A DNA stretch of 64,000 nucleotides from Paenibacillus sp. FSL R5-0912 (GCF_000758605.1 NZ_CP009282.1:434001-498000); one strand, 5' to 3'. Shown: positions 42,700-52,467, counted from the first letter of the stretch. Translations and numbers: made by a program. The notes: generated by a model from the letters alone, not told the origin.

Positions 42700-43644
42700 T
42701 TACACAGACTCGCTCCGGCCGGCAACCTGCACGCCAGGCTTGCTCCGGCCCAGCCGGTTGGTGCCGATTACCCCGACTATGATCAGAAGCGATCCGATCC
42801 AGTGGTACACTGTAATCTCTTCCCCGAGGAAGAACGCTCCGGCTGCAATGGAGACGATGGTGGAGAGATTGGTGAACACGCTCATGAGCGAAGCTTCGAT
42901 TTTGGACAAGATATAAGTTGAAGTCAGGGTAGTGACCAGTGAGGCTATGACTCCCAGATACACAGCAGACAGGATAAAGGTGCCGCTCCCCAGCGGACTT
43001 AGGAATTCGCTGAAGGTTCCGTTGGCTGCATGTCCGGTGAGTGAAATGATCAGGAAGGTTGCGAAGCCGATCCCCATCATGAGGTAGCTGAGTTCAGCGG
43101 GGCTGAAGTGCCTGGAGAGTGACCGGGCCAGCACGCTGTATCCGGCAAACGCGAGACAAGTCAGGAACAACAGCGCAATCCCGGTCATATTGGACAGCTG
43201 AATACTGCTTCCCTTCATGACGAAGATAAACACAACGCCAAATACGGACAGGAAAACACATAGTTTTTGCAGCAGAGTGGTCTTCTCCTTCAAGAAAATA
43301 GAGGCGATGATCATCGTCACGACCGGAGTGAACGAATAGAGAATTCCACCCTCGGCAGAGGTGGCATGCTGAAGTCCGAATACCTGAAGGGTGAAGAATC
43401 CCAGCGGATACATCGCAGCCAGCAGCAGTGCCCGGCCAACCGGCTTGCCGTGGTAGGAGATTTTGACCCAGCCGAAGGCGACCGGGACCGACATCACAAC
43501 AAACGAAGCGGCGAAACGGTAGGTTAGTGTATCGAGCGGTCCGGCATGGCCGAGAGCCACCTTGGTGAACAGGAATGAGAATCCGATAATGACCGCATTG
43601 AGTACGGCAAAGCTATAGGCCAGCTTGAGTCCTTGCTGCTGCAT
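42700..43644 (-). CDS. EamA/DMT-family transporter
   Basis: The 314-residue membrane protein has ten spans arranged as two EamA repeats; the second repeat has the same GxLxxFTPVVTM-type signature. Members export amino acids or other metabolites or act as permeases. It is divergent from a MocR regulator with a palindrome between the genes. MocR-EamA pairs are common, so it is the likely target. The substrate is not evident. Confidence 0.85.
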   Translation of the reverse strand: MQQQGLKLAYSFAVLNAVIIGFSFLFTKVALGHAGPLDTLTYRFAASFVVMSVPVAFGWVKISYHGKPVGRALLLAAMYPLGFFTLQVFGLQHATSAEGGILYSFTPVVTMIIASIFLKEKTTLLQKLCVFLSVFGVVFIFVMKGSSIQLSNMTGIALLFLTCLAFAGYSVLARSLSRHFSPAELSYLMMGIGFATFLIISLTGHAANGTFSEFLSPLGSGTFILSAVYLGVIASLVTTLTSTYILSKIEASLMSVFTNLSTIVSIAAGAFFLGEEITVYHWIGSLLIIVGVIGTNRLGRSKPGVQVAGRSESV

Positions 43645-43747
43645 AGGTACATCTCCTTTGTGTGAGTAAGACTGGATGCTGTAAACATCGTAAGTGTTAC
43701 TTTAAAATTAAAGGGAATTCCGCAGCAGAACAATACCGGCTTTCGGC

Positions 43748-43765
43748 CACTGTACCGGTACAGTG
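43748..43765. promoter_or_regulatory. Perfect 18-bp palindrome, candidate MocR operator
   Basis: CACTGTACCGGTACAGTG is fully self-complementary and lies in the divergent region between the EamA and MocR genes. A second partial dyad (ACCGGCTTTCGGCC) lies just to its left. Confidence 0.7.
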
Positions 43766-43851
43766 CATTGTTTCCTGTATAAGGAGTGAAGGATAATAGA
43801 GGTATCATGAATAGCAGGCTGTGGAATGAAGGCGATGGGAGGCGGGGCAGC

Positions 43852-45195
43852 GTGAAAAAGTATCATTCGGTTGTATCGGAGATAGAGAAGCGGATGAAGG
43901 AAGGACAGTACCGTCCTGGGGAAAAGCTGCCTTCCGTGCGCAGTGCCGCAGCTTTCTACGGCTGCAGTGTCAGCACCATTCTGCGGGCCTACGGGGAGCT
44001 GGAGAGAACACATGCCATATATTCGATTCCGCAGAGCGGCTATTATATGGTGGAGAAGACGGAAGAACCCGGACCTGCCGGGGGCAGCGGAACAATCGAC
44101 TTCGCTTCGGCATCGCCCGATCTGAACGTATTTCCGTATCTGGATTTCCAGCATTGCCTTAACAAGGCGATTGACCAGTACAAATATAACCTGTTTACTT
44201 ACGGGGATGCGCAGGGACTGGATTCGCTGCGCCGCACGCTCGTGTCTCATCTAGCGGAGTATCAGGTTTTTGCCAAGGCAGAGCGGATTATCATTACTTC
44301 GGGAATCCAGCAGGCACTGGAGATTCTGGCCAGAATGCCGTTCCCCGGCGGCAGGATGGAGATCCTCGTTGAACAGCCGGGATATGATATTTATCTGCGG
44401 TATTTGGAGGCGGAGGGACTGCCTGTAAGCGGGATTGGCCGCTCCGCAGCCGGCATTAACCTGCGGGAGCTGGAGGAGCGGTTCGCAAGCGGCAAGTATA
44501 AATTATTCTATACCATGCCCAGGTATCATAATCCGCTCGGAACATCATACAGCACAGCGGAGCGGCAGGCGATTGCCAGACTGGCCGGCAAATACGATGT
44601 GTATATTGTTGAGGATGATTACATGGCAGATCTGGGTGCCGGACGGCAATTTGATCCTGTATACGCGTATGACCAGACTTCACATGTGATTTATTTGAAA
44701 AGCTTCTCCAAAATCATCTTCCCCGGCCTCAGGCTGGGGGCGGTTGTGCTGCCGGAGCCGCTTCTGGAGACGTTCCGCGCCTATAAAGGATACACGGATA
44801 CCTCCCTGTTATCCCAGGCAGCACTTGAGGTATACATCAAGAACGGCATGTATGAGCACCACAGGCACAAAATAAAAGCGATGTACGCCAAAAGAATCCA
44901 GGCGGTGTATGAGGCGCTCCGGGAGCACAATACGGAAGGTCTGATTGAGGCCTCTGCGGACAGCTCCGGCATCTATATGCAATTCAAATTGCCGGTAACC
45001 GTGAATCTGGAACGGCTGGTCAAACGGCTGGGAGAGCGGAAGATCAGCGTCGTTCCCGGTAATGGATTCTATTTACCTTATTACCGGGACCGGGACAAGT
45101 TCATACGCATCAGTATTTCCCGCGCCGGGCTGGACCAGATTGATGAGGGAATCAAGGCCATAGTCCAGGAGGTGAAGCGGGGGAGCGGATGGTAG
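43852..45195 (+). CDS. MocR-type regulator: GntR helix-turn-helix fused to PLP-dependent aminotransferase fold
   Basis: GTG 43852, preceded by GGGAGGCGGGG, gives 447 residues. A GntR winged helix (GEKLPSVRSAAAFYGCSVST) occupies the first 75 residues. The rest is a fold-type I aminotransferase domain with the PLP region YTMPRYHNPLG, VEDDYMADL and the Schiff-base Lys in YLKSFSKIIFPGLRLG. MocR proteins use PLP or an aldimine as effector and generally control a divergent transport or biosynthesis gene, here the EamA exporter. An upstream GTG (43786) and ATG (43807) are in frame but less well placed. Confidence 0.9.
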   Translation: MKKYHSVVSEIEKRMKEGQYRPGEKLPSVRSAAAFYGCSVSTILRAYGELERTHAIYSIPQSGYYMVEKTEEPGPAGGSGTIDFASASPDLNVFPYLDFQHCLNKAIDQYKYNLFTYGDAQGLDSLRRTLVSHLAEYQVFAKAERIIITSGIQQALEILARMPFPGGRMEILVEQPGYDIYLRYLEAEGLPVSGIGRSAAGINLRELEERFASGKYKLFYTMPRYHNPLGTSYSTAERQAIARLAGKYDVYIVEDDYMADLGAGRQFDPVYAYDQTSHVIYLKSFSKIIFPGLRLGAVVLPEPLLETFRAYKGYTDTSLLSQAALEVYIKNGMYEHHRHKIKAMYAKRIQAVYEALREHNTEGLIEASADSSGIYMQFKLPVTVNLERLVKRLGERKISVVPGNGFYLPYYRDRDKFIRISISRAGLDQIDEGIKAIVQEVKRGSGW

Positions 45196-45274
45196 CGCGA
45201 AGGCCCTCATGTTGTCTGGATGCTAAATTGTGTTCATAATATTCCTATATAACTGTGAAGAGAGGCGGCCTACT

Positions 45275-46027
45275 ATGAAATCTGTGAATGAAACTCTTGA
45301 GCTGTTGAACCGTCATACCTCCGTCCGCCAGTTTCAGGACAAGCCGGTCAGTGACGAGCTGCTCGCTGCCATTATCGGGGCGGGCCAGATGGCCTCGACC
45401 TCCAGCAATGTGCAGGCTTATAGCGTAATTGCCGTAACGGAGCCTGCACTTAAAGCGCAGCTGTCCGCCTTATCCGGCAATCAGGCGTATATCGAGCAGT
45501 GCCCGGTCTTCCTGGTCTGGTGCGCCGACCTGTACCGGCTGCGTGAGGCGGCGGCTCCCCATCTACAGGGGGCGCCATCCTATGAGGACAGTACCGAGAA
45601 TCTGATCGTTGCCACCGTTGATGTTGCGCTCGCCGCGCAGAATGCTGCGGTTGCCGCAGAATCGCTCGGTCTGGGCATCGTGTATATCGGCGGCGTCCGT
45701 AATAATATTGCCGCGCTGTCGGAGCTGCTGGGCTTGCCGGAGCTGGTCTATCCGGTATTCGGCATGTGCCTAGGTTATCCCGCTGCTGTGAATGGAGTGC
45801 GGCCGCGTCTACCGCTGCAGGCTGTGCTGCATCATAATAGTTATGATGCCGAAGCCGCATTGCAGCAGGCCGGGGTGTATGACGGGATCTCACGCGATTA
45901 TATGCGCGAGCGGACCGGCGGCCAGAGTGAGGCCTCGTGGTCGGAGATCATGGCGAAGCGCCAGGCCCAGCCGTCAAGAATGCATATGAAGGAATTCCTG
46001 CTGGGCAAAGGGTTCATGCAGAGATAA
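45275..46027 (+). CDS. NADPH-dependent nitroreductase / flavin reductase (NfsA-FRP type)
   Basis: ATG 45275, behind GAGAGGCGG, gives 250 residues. NRHTSVRQFQDKPVSDELL and MASTSSNVQAYSV are the FMN-binding blocks of NfsA/FRP enzymes. ESLGLGIVYIGGVRNN and a long C-terminal extension (RDYMRERTGG) are also typical of this subgroup. It reduces nitro compounds, quinones or flavin with NADPH. It is in line with mocR, 79 bases later, but has its own terminator. Confidence 0.9.
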   Translation: MKSVNETLELLNRHTSVRQFQDKPVSDELLAAIIGAGQMASTSSNVQAYSVIAVTEPALKAQLSALSGNQAYIEQCPVFLVWCADLYRLREAAAPHLQGAPSYEDSTENLIVATVDVALAAQNAAVAAESLGLGIVYIGGVRNNIAALSELLGLPELVYPVFGMCLGYPAAVNGVRPRLPLQAVLHHNSYDAEAALQQAGVYDGISRDYMRERTGGQSEASWSEIMAKRQAQPSRMHMKEFLLGKGFMQR

Positions 46028-46060
46028 CACGTTAAAGTGTGTAACTGAAGCTATATGGAT

Positions 46061-46111
46061 AACAGCAAGAAGCCTTCCCCCTTAAAGAAAGGGCGAAGGC
46101 TTCTTGCTGTT
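46061..46111. terminator. Bidirectional terminator
   Basis: AACAGCAAGAAGCCTTC (46061-46077) pairs perfectly with GAAGGCTTCTTGCTGTT (46095-46111), between the convergent nitroreductase and GH30 genes. Confidence 0.88.
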
Positions 46112-46129
46112 TACAGGATTCAGCCCGCT

Positions 46130-47629
46130 CTAAGACGGATTGCCGTACCACTTATATGTCATCACTGACTTGGCGGGCACATTTATGATAAACGACTGGC
46201 TGCCCCATTGTATCTTGACGTTCTTGGCCGAGGTCTGCGGATTATAAGCGACAACTACCTTGGAGCCGTCAGGATTCTTGAACGCCACATTCTTCAGGTC
46301 ATTGCTGGTATTGGTCTGGATGCGGTAAGCACCCGGAACGACAAATTTGCTGAAGTGGCCCAGCAGATAATATTGCTTGGTATAAGTGACATTGTTCTCC
46401 GGATTGCTGTTTGAATTGTCGGAGTTCTGAATGGTGACCATGCCCCGGTTGGTGTTGTAGGCGGACAGCAGAGCAGGACCGTCCTTCTGATCAAGTGCGG
46501 CGTTCCAGAGAATAACCGATTTGGACCAGTTACGTGTAATATTGATGAATTCAGTAATCATGTTGTCGAAGCCCTGGCTTGTGCCGTTCTGCGGATCATT
46601 CCAGGTGCCGAACCCGCCTTCTGTGAACCAGATGTCTTTATCGGGATGGGCAGTATGCATGGAGGTCATCTGCGAACCGTCGCCGCTGTCGTAGTGATGG
46701 AAGGCGCTGCCGGCGATATAGCTTGCTTTGCCGGAGTTTTTCAAGTTCTGAACGACCGTATTGGGGAAGCCCCAGTTCAGATAATTATGGTCAAAAGCAA
46801 TGATCTTGGTATTGATCCCGGCATTCTGCAAGGTTGGGCCCAGATAGTCTCCGATGAAGCCGGTCTCATCCTGTTCATTCATGCCCATCGAGGGGTAAGC
46901 CCCGGTTTCATACATAGGCTCGTTCTGTACGGTGACAGCATAAATGGGAATCCCCTGGGCCTGGTAGGCCTGGATGTATTTTTTGAAATAATCGGCGTAG
47001 GTCTGATAGTACTCAGCTTTGAGCTTGCCGCCGTTCAGGGTGCCGGAATACTTCATCCAGGCCGGGGCGCTCCACGGTGAAGCAAATACCTTGATGCCGG
47101 GATTCTTGGCAATTGCCGCTTTGACCATTGGAACGATATAAGGCAGATCACGGCTAATCGTGAACTGGCCGAGTGAGGTGTCCCCAGCCGTGTCATCATA
47201 CGTGTAAGCCGACCAGGTGAAGTCGGAGCTGCCCATCGGCTGCCGCAGCACGCTTAAGCCAATCCCTGTGTTACCAAACAGCTTCTCCATCACCTCCGCA
47301 CGCTTAGCAGCATTCAGTTTGTAATTGAGCAGCCAGGCGGAGGAGTCGGTCAGGGAAACGCCGAATCCGTCCATTTGCTGATAGGTGGTGCCTTCGTTAA
47401 CGGTAATTGTATAATCGCTGCTTCCGGTGCCTGAACTGAAGCTCTTATCCCCGATGCGGGTCAAGCGGGCACCAGTGCTTAATCCGACAGCCGGCTCCGT
47501 ATTCGGATCTGAGGTCTATATCCATACCTCTGCCGTTTCCCCTGCAGCCGAAACCGGTTGCGGCGCAATGCCTCCGCTGCCCGCTAGCAGCGTGGCGATC
47601 AGCGCTGCCAGTCCAATTCTTTTGATCAT
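46130..47629 (-). pseudogene. GH30 glycoside hydrolase interrupted by an amber codon near the N-terminus
   Basis: ATG 47629 (GGAG upstream) starts a signal peptide (MIKRIGLAALIATLLAG, processed after VSAAG) and the first mature residues AEVWI. A TAG at 47516-47518 then stops translation at codon 38. The same frame continues for 461 codons with the whole catalytic domain: acid/base Glu in TVQNEPMYE, nucleophile Glu in WFTEGGFGTW, then the small C-terminal beta domain. Family members continue WxTTxD at this point. Without read-through, only restarts lacking the signal peptide (TTG 47464) are possible and secretion would fail. GH30 enzymes cut beta-1,6-glucan, glucosylceramide or xylan; the exact target is unknown. 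Confidence 0.82.
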
Positions 47630-47851
47630 ACCTTAAACTCCTCTCGATTATGCAGAATTGTAATCGCTTACTTTTATGGCAGGATTATCTTAATCCAATC
47701 GTCCATAAAAATCAATAATTTCCTCAAAAAGTTATTTATCCGGGTGACAGTTGTCACCTTGAACGAATGACAGTCCATACTGATGTTCATTTTCGGCCTA
47801 CTGTACTATAGAAATATAGCCATAGGGCATATGGATACGGAGGGATACAGA

Positions 47852-48763
47852 ATGGATCATGTGATCGAAATGAAGAATGTCAGCAGAAGCTTCCAGGATA
47901 AAAAAGCGGTAGACAGCGTCAGCTTCACCATTAACAGAGGTTCTATTACAGCAGTGCTCGGGCCCAACGGAGCAGGCAAAACAACTACACTATCTATACT
48001 TCTAGGGCTGCTTGAGCCCGCGGAAGGAAGTGTGAAGGTATTCGGTCTTCCGCCCAAAGACGCCAGGGTCCGGGAGCGGACGGGAGCGATGCTGCAGGAG
48101 GTGAGTGTGATGGACCGGCTGAAGGTCCGGGAGATTCTGTCCCTGATCCGCAGCTATTATCCGCGGCCGATGGAGATGGAGGTGCTGCTTCAGGCCACGG
48201 GGCTTGCCCCGGCCGATCTGAACCGCTACGCCGAGAAGCTCTCCGGCGGGCAGAAGCGCAGTCTCAGCTTCGCGCTGGCGCTGGCGGGTAACCCTGATCT
48301 GCTGTTTTTTGACGAACCGACGGTAGGGCTCGATACTACCGCGCGGCGCCATTTCTGGGAGAAGGTCCGGGGACTGGCTGAGCAAGGCAAGACGATTCTG
48401 TTCACCACCCACTATCTGCAGGAGGCGGAGGACACCGCAGACCGGATTCTGCTGTTCAGCCGCGGCGCCCTTGTGGCAGATGGCAGCCCGGAGGAGATTA
48501 AGGCCAGGATCGTGAGTAAGTCAGTATCCTTCCTGCCGCTCGGCGATCCGGCGGTGCTGCGCGGACAGCTGCTGGAGCTGCCTGAGGTTGAAGCCTGCTA
48601 CGAGAAGAACGGACGGCTGCATGTAACGACGGAGAATACGGATGAGGCGCTGCGGGCTATTTTTACAGGCGGACTGGCGGTGAAGGATGTTGTGATTGAT
48701 CAAGGGAAGCTGGATGAAGCGTTCGAGCAGTTGACTATGAGCCAGGAGGCGGCGGTATGCTGA
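47852..48763 (+). CDS. ABC transporter ATP-binding protein (drug/peptide export type)
   Basis: ATG 47852 with GGAGGG seven bases upstream gives 303 residues. Walker A GPNGAGKTT, the Q-loop region (AMLQEVSVMDRL), signature LSGGQKRSLSF, Walker B LLFFDEPTVGLD and the switch His in FTTHYL are all present. It belongs to the CcmA-like group that pairs with an ABC-2 permease. It overlaps the permease gene by seven bases, and the DesK/DesR-like pair follows directly. Confidence 0.92.
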   Translation: MDHVIEMKNVSRSFQDKKAVDSVSFTINRGSITAVLGPNGAGKTTTLSILLGLLEPAEGSVKVFGLPPKDARVRERTGAMLQEVSVMDRLKVREILSLIRSYYPRPMEMEVLLQATGLAPADLNRYAEKLSGGQKRSLSFALALAGNPDLLFFDEPTVGLDTTARRHFWEKVRGLAEQGKTILFTTHYLQEAEDTADRILLFSRGALVADGSPEEIKARIVSKSVSFLPLGDPAVLRGQLLELPEVEACYEKNGRLHVTTENTDEALRAIFTGGLAVKDVVIDQGKLDEAFEQLTMSQEAAVC

Positions 48764-49500
48764 TAAAACAAATGATGGCCCAGTGCAAAGCGGAGCTGCT
48801 GCGGATTATCCGCAATCCCTATTACGTGTTCTGGTCGCTGCTAATGCCGATTATGTTCTATTTCATCTTCACAAGAGTGGTCAATACAGGGACAGACGAT
48901 ACGCAGGAGTGGCAGGCGCATTACCTGATGTCGATGGCCGCCTTCAGCGTGATGGGCTCGGCGATCATGACCCTCGGCATCCGGCTGGTGCAGGAGCGGA
49001 CCCAGGGCTGGAATACGTTCATCCGCATTACCCCGCTGCCGGGTACTGTTTATTTTCTGGGTAAAATGTTTGGTCAGATGGTGATGCATCTGTTCTCGGT
49101 GCTGTGTATTTTCGCTGCGGGATATCTGATCAACGGGGTGTCGCTGACTGCAGGACAATGGCTGCTTAGCGGCCTGTGGCTGCTCGCAGGCTCGCTGCCT
49201 TTTCTGGCGCTGGGGACAATTATTGGCTCAATGAAGCGGGTGGATACGGCGAGCGGGGTGAGCAATGTGCTCTATATGGCGCTGGCGGTGGCCGGAGGGA
49301 TGTGGATGCCTCTGGATATTATGCCGGATGCAATGCAGCGGATCGGCCGCTGGCTGCCTTCCTATAATTACGGAGACGGTGCCTGGGAGATTGTGGGCGG
49401 AGGGGTTCCGCAGTGGAATTCCGTGCTGCTATTGCTCGGATACCTGGCAGTTTTTATGCTATTATCGGTCTATATCCGAAAAAAACAGGAAGCGGTGTAA
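48757..49500 (+). CDS. ABC-2 type permease
   Basis: The 247-residue protein has six hydrophobic segments and the ABC-2 pattern (an N-terminal span in SLLMPIMFYFIF, then MSMAAFSVMGSAIMTLG, and GMWMPLDIMPDAMQRIGRW near the end). It is the partner of the upstream ATPase, forming an exporter for an unknown compound. The order ATPase, permease, kinase, regulator equals yvfR-yvfS-yvfT-yvfU of B. subtilis. Confidence 0.88.
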   Translation: MLIKQMMAQCKAELLRIIRNPYYVFWSLLMPIMFYFIFTRVVNTGTDDTQEWQAHYLMSMAAFSVMGSAIMTLGIRLVQERTQGWNTFIRITPLPGTVYFLGKMFGQMVMHLFSVLCIFAAGYLINGVSLTAGQWLLSGLWLLAGSLPFLALGTIIGSMKRVDTASGVSNVLYMALAVAGGMWMPLDIMPDAMQRIGRWLPSYNYGDGAWEIVGGGVPQWNSVLLLLGYLAVFMLLSVYIRKKQEAV

Positions 49501-49506
49501 TGTACA

Positions 49507-50691
49507 ATGGCTCTTAAGCAGTTCCGGTTATTTCCGCGCAGGTTTGGTTACTACCCTTTTATCTGGCTGATCTATCTGGTATTCCCGATCTTAAATCTTC
49601 AGGGCTATAGCGGATACAAATTACTGGGGGGATATGCGCTGGTGGTGATTTTCACGGTCACCTACCGTCAACTCTACTGGACAGAGGGCAAGACCTACTC
49701 GGCCTGGCTGGGACTGCAAATGCTGCTGATCGCAGTGTTATGTATAGTGTACAGCCCTTTCAATTTCTATATGGGCTTCTTCACAAGCAATTTTGTCGGC
49801 TGGTATACCGATCTGCGCAGGTTCAAACGGGCCTTTGCTGTGTTCACGATGATGGTTGTCGGTCTGGCACTGCTGTCTTTTAGCAAAATGTACGGTACAG
49901 AATGGCTATTCCTGTTTCCCTTTGTCATGATGATGCTGATTACTCCTTTTGGCATCCGCTCCATGAACCGCCGGCGGATGCTGGAGAAGGAGCTGGACCA
50001 GGCGAATGAGGTCATCAGGGAGATGGTCAAACGCGAGGAGCGGATGCGTATCGCCCGTGATCTGCACGACACGATGGGGCATACGTTGTCGCTGATTACG
50101 CTGAAAAGCCAGCTGGTCGAGAAGCTGGCCGTCAAGAATCCCGAACGGGCGCAGGCGGAAGCGCGGGAGATCCAGCGCACTTCACGTGCTGCGCTGCGGC
50201 AGGTGCGGGAGCTGGTCTCGGAGATGCGCGCAGTCTCTGTGGCCGAAGAACTGGCGGAGGCCGGGGAGATGCTGCGCAGCGCGGAGATTGGGCTTGAAGT
50301 GGACGGAGATGCAGCGCTCCCGGGCGTATCAGACCTGACGCAGAATATTCTCAGCCTCTGCATCAAGGAAGCCGTCACCAATATTGTGAAGCATAGCGGT
50401 GCAGACCTGTGCCGGATTGGCATTGAGATGACGGCTGGAGAGGTACGGATTACGGTGGAGGATAACGGAGTTGGAGTCGGGCTGCAGGACGGGCGAGCTG
50501 AGGGAGCAGCGCACCGCCGGGACGGCAACGGAATGAAAGGGATGGCCGAGCGGTTGGCCCTGATTGACGGTTCTCTGACCTTGGGCCCGGGAACGGGCAG
50601 TGGCATAGGAACAGGAACTGGGACAGGAACATTGTTAACTGTGGTGACGCCAAGAATAGTTAAGGATAGAAAGGACGGGGAAACGGCATGA
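49507..50691 (+). CDS. Sensor histidine kinase (DesK/NarX-type HisKA_3)
   Basis: The 394-residue protein has about five membrane spans in the first 155 residues without an external domain, a short coiled coil, then the HisKA_3 box RIARDLHDTMGHTLSLI with the phosphorylated His near residue 186. A HATPase domain follows (EAVTNIVKHSGA, VEDNGVGVGL, GNGMKGMAERLALI). A GT dipeptide repeat (GTGTGTGT), encoded by GGNACN repeats, sits near the C-terminus. It probably senses membrane or envelope state and signals to the regulator that follows with ATGA overlap. Confidence 0.92.
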   Translation: MALKQFRLFPRRFGYYPFIWLIYLVFPILNLQGYSGYKLLGGYALVVIFTVTYRQLYWTEGKTYSAWLGLQMLLIAVLCIVYSPFNFYMGFFTSNFVGWYTDLRRFKRAFAVFTMMVVGLALLSFSKMYGTEWLFLFPFVMMMLITPFGIRSMNRRRMLEKELDQANEVIREMVKREERMRIARDLHDTMGHTLSLITLKSQLVEKLAVKNPERAQAEAREIQRTSRAALRQVRELVSEMRAVSVAEELAEAGEMLRSAEIGLEVDGDAALPGVSDLTQNILSLCIKEAVTNIVKHSGADLCRIGIEMTAGEVRITVEDNGVGVGLQDGRAEGAAHRRDGNGMKGMAERLALIDGSLTLGPGTGSGIGTGTGTGTLLTVVTPRIVKDRKDGETA

Positions 50692-51290
50692 TCAGCATCG
50701 TAATTGCCGAGGATCAGCGGCTGCTGCGCGGAGCGATGGCTTCACTGCTCGATTTGGAGGATGATATCGAGGTTGCCGGGGAAGCCGGAGACGGGGCAGA
50801 GGCACTGGCCCTGATTGAACGCCTTCAGCCGGATGTATGTCTGATGGATATTGAGATGCCGCTGATGAGCGGTCTGGAGGTTGCGGAGATCCTGAAATCG
50901 CGGGGCTGTGCCACCAAAATCATCATCCTGACGACCTTCGCCCGCCCCGGTTATTTCGAGCGGGGCGTGAAGGCCGGGATTCAGGGCTACCTGCTGAAGG
51001 ATGAGCCGGTGGACAAGCTGGCGGAGGCGATCCGCCGGGTGATGGGCGGGCACCGGGAGGTGTCCCCCGAGCTGGTCTTCGGCAGCCTGCGGGAAGAGAA
51101 CCCGCTGTCGGACCGGGAGCGGGAGATTCTGAAGCTGGCCGGCGCGGGCCGGAGTGCCGGGGAGATCGCCTCGGCGCTGCATCTATCCTACGGCACCGTC
51201 CGCAATTACATCTCGGAGATTCTCGGCAAGCTGGAAGTGAAGAGCCGGATTGAGGCGGTGCGGCTGGCTGAGGAGAAGGGCTGGATGTAG
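50688..51290 (+). CDS. Response regulator (NarL/LuxR type, DesR-like)
   Basis: The 200-residue protein has a receiver domain with IVIAEDQRLLRGAM, phospho-acceptor Asp in CLMDIEMP near residue 54 and Lys in LLKDEPVD. A LuxR helix-turn-helix follows (LSDREREILKLAGAG, TVRNYISEILGKLEVKSRIEAVRLA). It probably controls the ABC exporter of the same operon. ATGA overlaps the kinase stop. Confidence 0.93.
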   Translation: MISIVIAEDQRLLRGAMASLLDLEDDIEVAGEAGDGAEALALIERLQPDVCLMDIEMPLMSGLEVAEILKSRGCATKIIILTTFARPGYFERGVKAGIQGYLLKDEPVDKLAEAIRRVMGGHREVSPELVFGSLREENPLSDREREILKLAGAGRSAGEIASALHLSYGTVRNYISEILGKLEVKSRIEAVRLAEEKGWM

Positions 51291-51621
51291 GGCGGGTACT
51301 TGATGAATTGAGCTTCTTAAGCTCACATGGAATAGGCATTATGTTGTACGAAGTGCAACTCTGTTCACCGTTAATAGGGTGTTTGAGAGAATTGTTGTAC
51401 GGAATACAGCAATTCTCCCGCTATGCCGCTTGGAGAAGGAGAAATGCTGCCTTTTGTACAACAATCTTGAATCAGGGGCCGGGATAAGGAGGGGAATGTT
51501 GTATTTAGTGCAGGATTTCTCCGGAATTCCGGAAAATGCGCCCCCCACCGCAAACGGCAGGTTCATCGTGAAATGTGAATAGCTAGGTTCAGCATATATG
51601 GGCCGAATAGCGGCGACTCCG
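51291..51621. repeat. Intergenic region with a dyad and repeated GTTGTAC motifs
   Basis: GAGAATTGTTGTA (51387-51399) pairs with TACAGCAATTCTC (51405-51417) with one mismatch. The motif GTTGTAC or its complement recurs at about 51342, 51392, 51456 and 51497. I see no gene. It lies between the response regulator and the convergent thiZ stop and may help end transcription, but no T-run is present. Confidence 0.5.
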
Positions 51622-52467
51622 TCAAAGGCTCTTGGCCTGCTCCTCGCGCATCCACACCGAGAGCTGGCGCTTAAGCTGCAGGAACTCTGGTGCATCGGTG
51701 ATTTCATCGCGGCGCGGACGCGGGAACGGTACATCGACGGTGTGCAGGACGGAGCCGGGACGTCCGGAGAAGACATAGATGCGGCTGGAGAGCAGCAGCG
51801 CTTCTTCGATGTTGTGGGTGATGAACAGCACGGAGCGGCGGTTCTCTTCCCACAGCTCCAGCAGCCAGCGCTGCATCTGCTCGCGCGTCAGCGCATCGAG
51901 TGCGCTGAACGGCTCGTCCAGCAGCATCAGCTCCTGCGGAGCGAGCATGGCCCGCAGGAAGGCGGCCCGCTGCTGCATGCCGCCGGACAGCATATGCGGA
52001 TAAGCGCGCTCGAATCCGCCCAGGCCGACCTTGGCCAGCCAGTGGCGCGCGGCTTCGCGGGCCTGCGGCTGAGGCGCGCCCTGCAGCTCGGCGCCGAGCA
52101 GGACGTTGTCCTCTATGCTCCGCCACGGGAACAGCGCGGGCTGCTGCGGCATATAGCTGATCTTGCCGCGCTGCCCGGTAACCGGGACGCCGTCCATGCT
52201 GACGGTTCCGGCATCCGGCAGCGTCAGGCCGCCGATAATATGGAACAGGGTGCTTTTGCCGCAGCCGGAAGGGCCGACAATGGAGACGAATTCCTGCGGC
52301 GCTACCGTCAGCGACACCTGATCCAGCACATGCGTCTCCCGGCGGCGGTGCGTGAACGACTTGGAGACGCTGCTGACTTCAAGCGCAGGCGGTGCGCTTT
52401 TGGCCTCGTCAAGGCTGCTGCCGGGGACGTCCTTCTTGAGCTGTACGGTATTCGTGAGTGGAGACAC
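51622..52467 (-). CDS. thiZ: ABC transporter ATP-binding protein for thiamine precursor
   Basis: The protein has 281 residues with Walker A GPSGCGKSTLFH, signature LSGGMQQRAAFLRAML, Walker B LMLLDEPFSALD and the switch His in FITHNIEEAL, as in nitrate/sulfonate/HMP-type importers. The GTG start has AAGGAG upstream. It is the last gene of a TPP-riboswitch operon with permease, thiamine-binding protein and ThiY-like binding lipoprotein. This points to uptake of hydroxymethylpyrimidine or a related thiamine precursor. Confidence 0.85.
   Translation of the reverse strand: MSPLTNTVQLKKDVPGSSLDEAKSAPPALEVSSVSKSFTHRRRETHVLDQVSLTVAPQEFVSIVGPSGCGKSTLFHIIGGLTLPDAGTVSMDGVPVTGQRGKISYMPQQPALFPWRSIEDNVLLGAELQGAPQPQAREAARHWLAKVGLGGFERAYPHMLSGGMQQRAAFLRAMLAPQELMLLDEPFSALDALTREQMQRWLLELWEENRRSVLFITHNIEEALLLSSRIYVFSGRPGSVLHTVDVPFPRPRRDEITDAPEFLQLKRQLSVWMREEQAKSL

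Noticed and set aside
35007..47629. Genome-wide recoding of TAG (pyrrolysine or Gln)
   Set aside because: TAG ends several normal genes here (6078, 16192, 19278, 28022, 37380), so it is a working stop codon; only local suppression or mutation remains.
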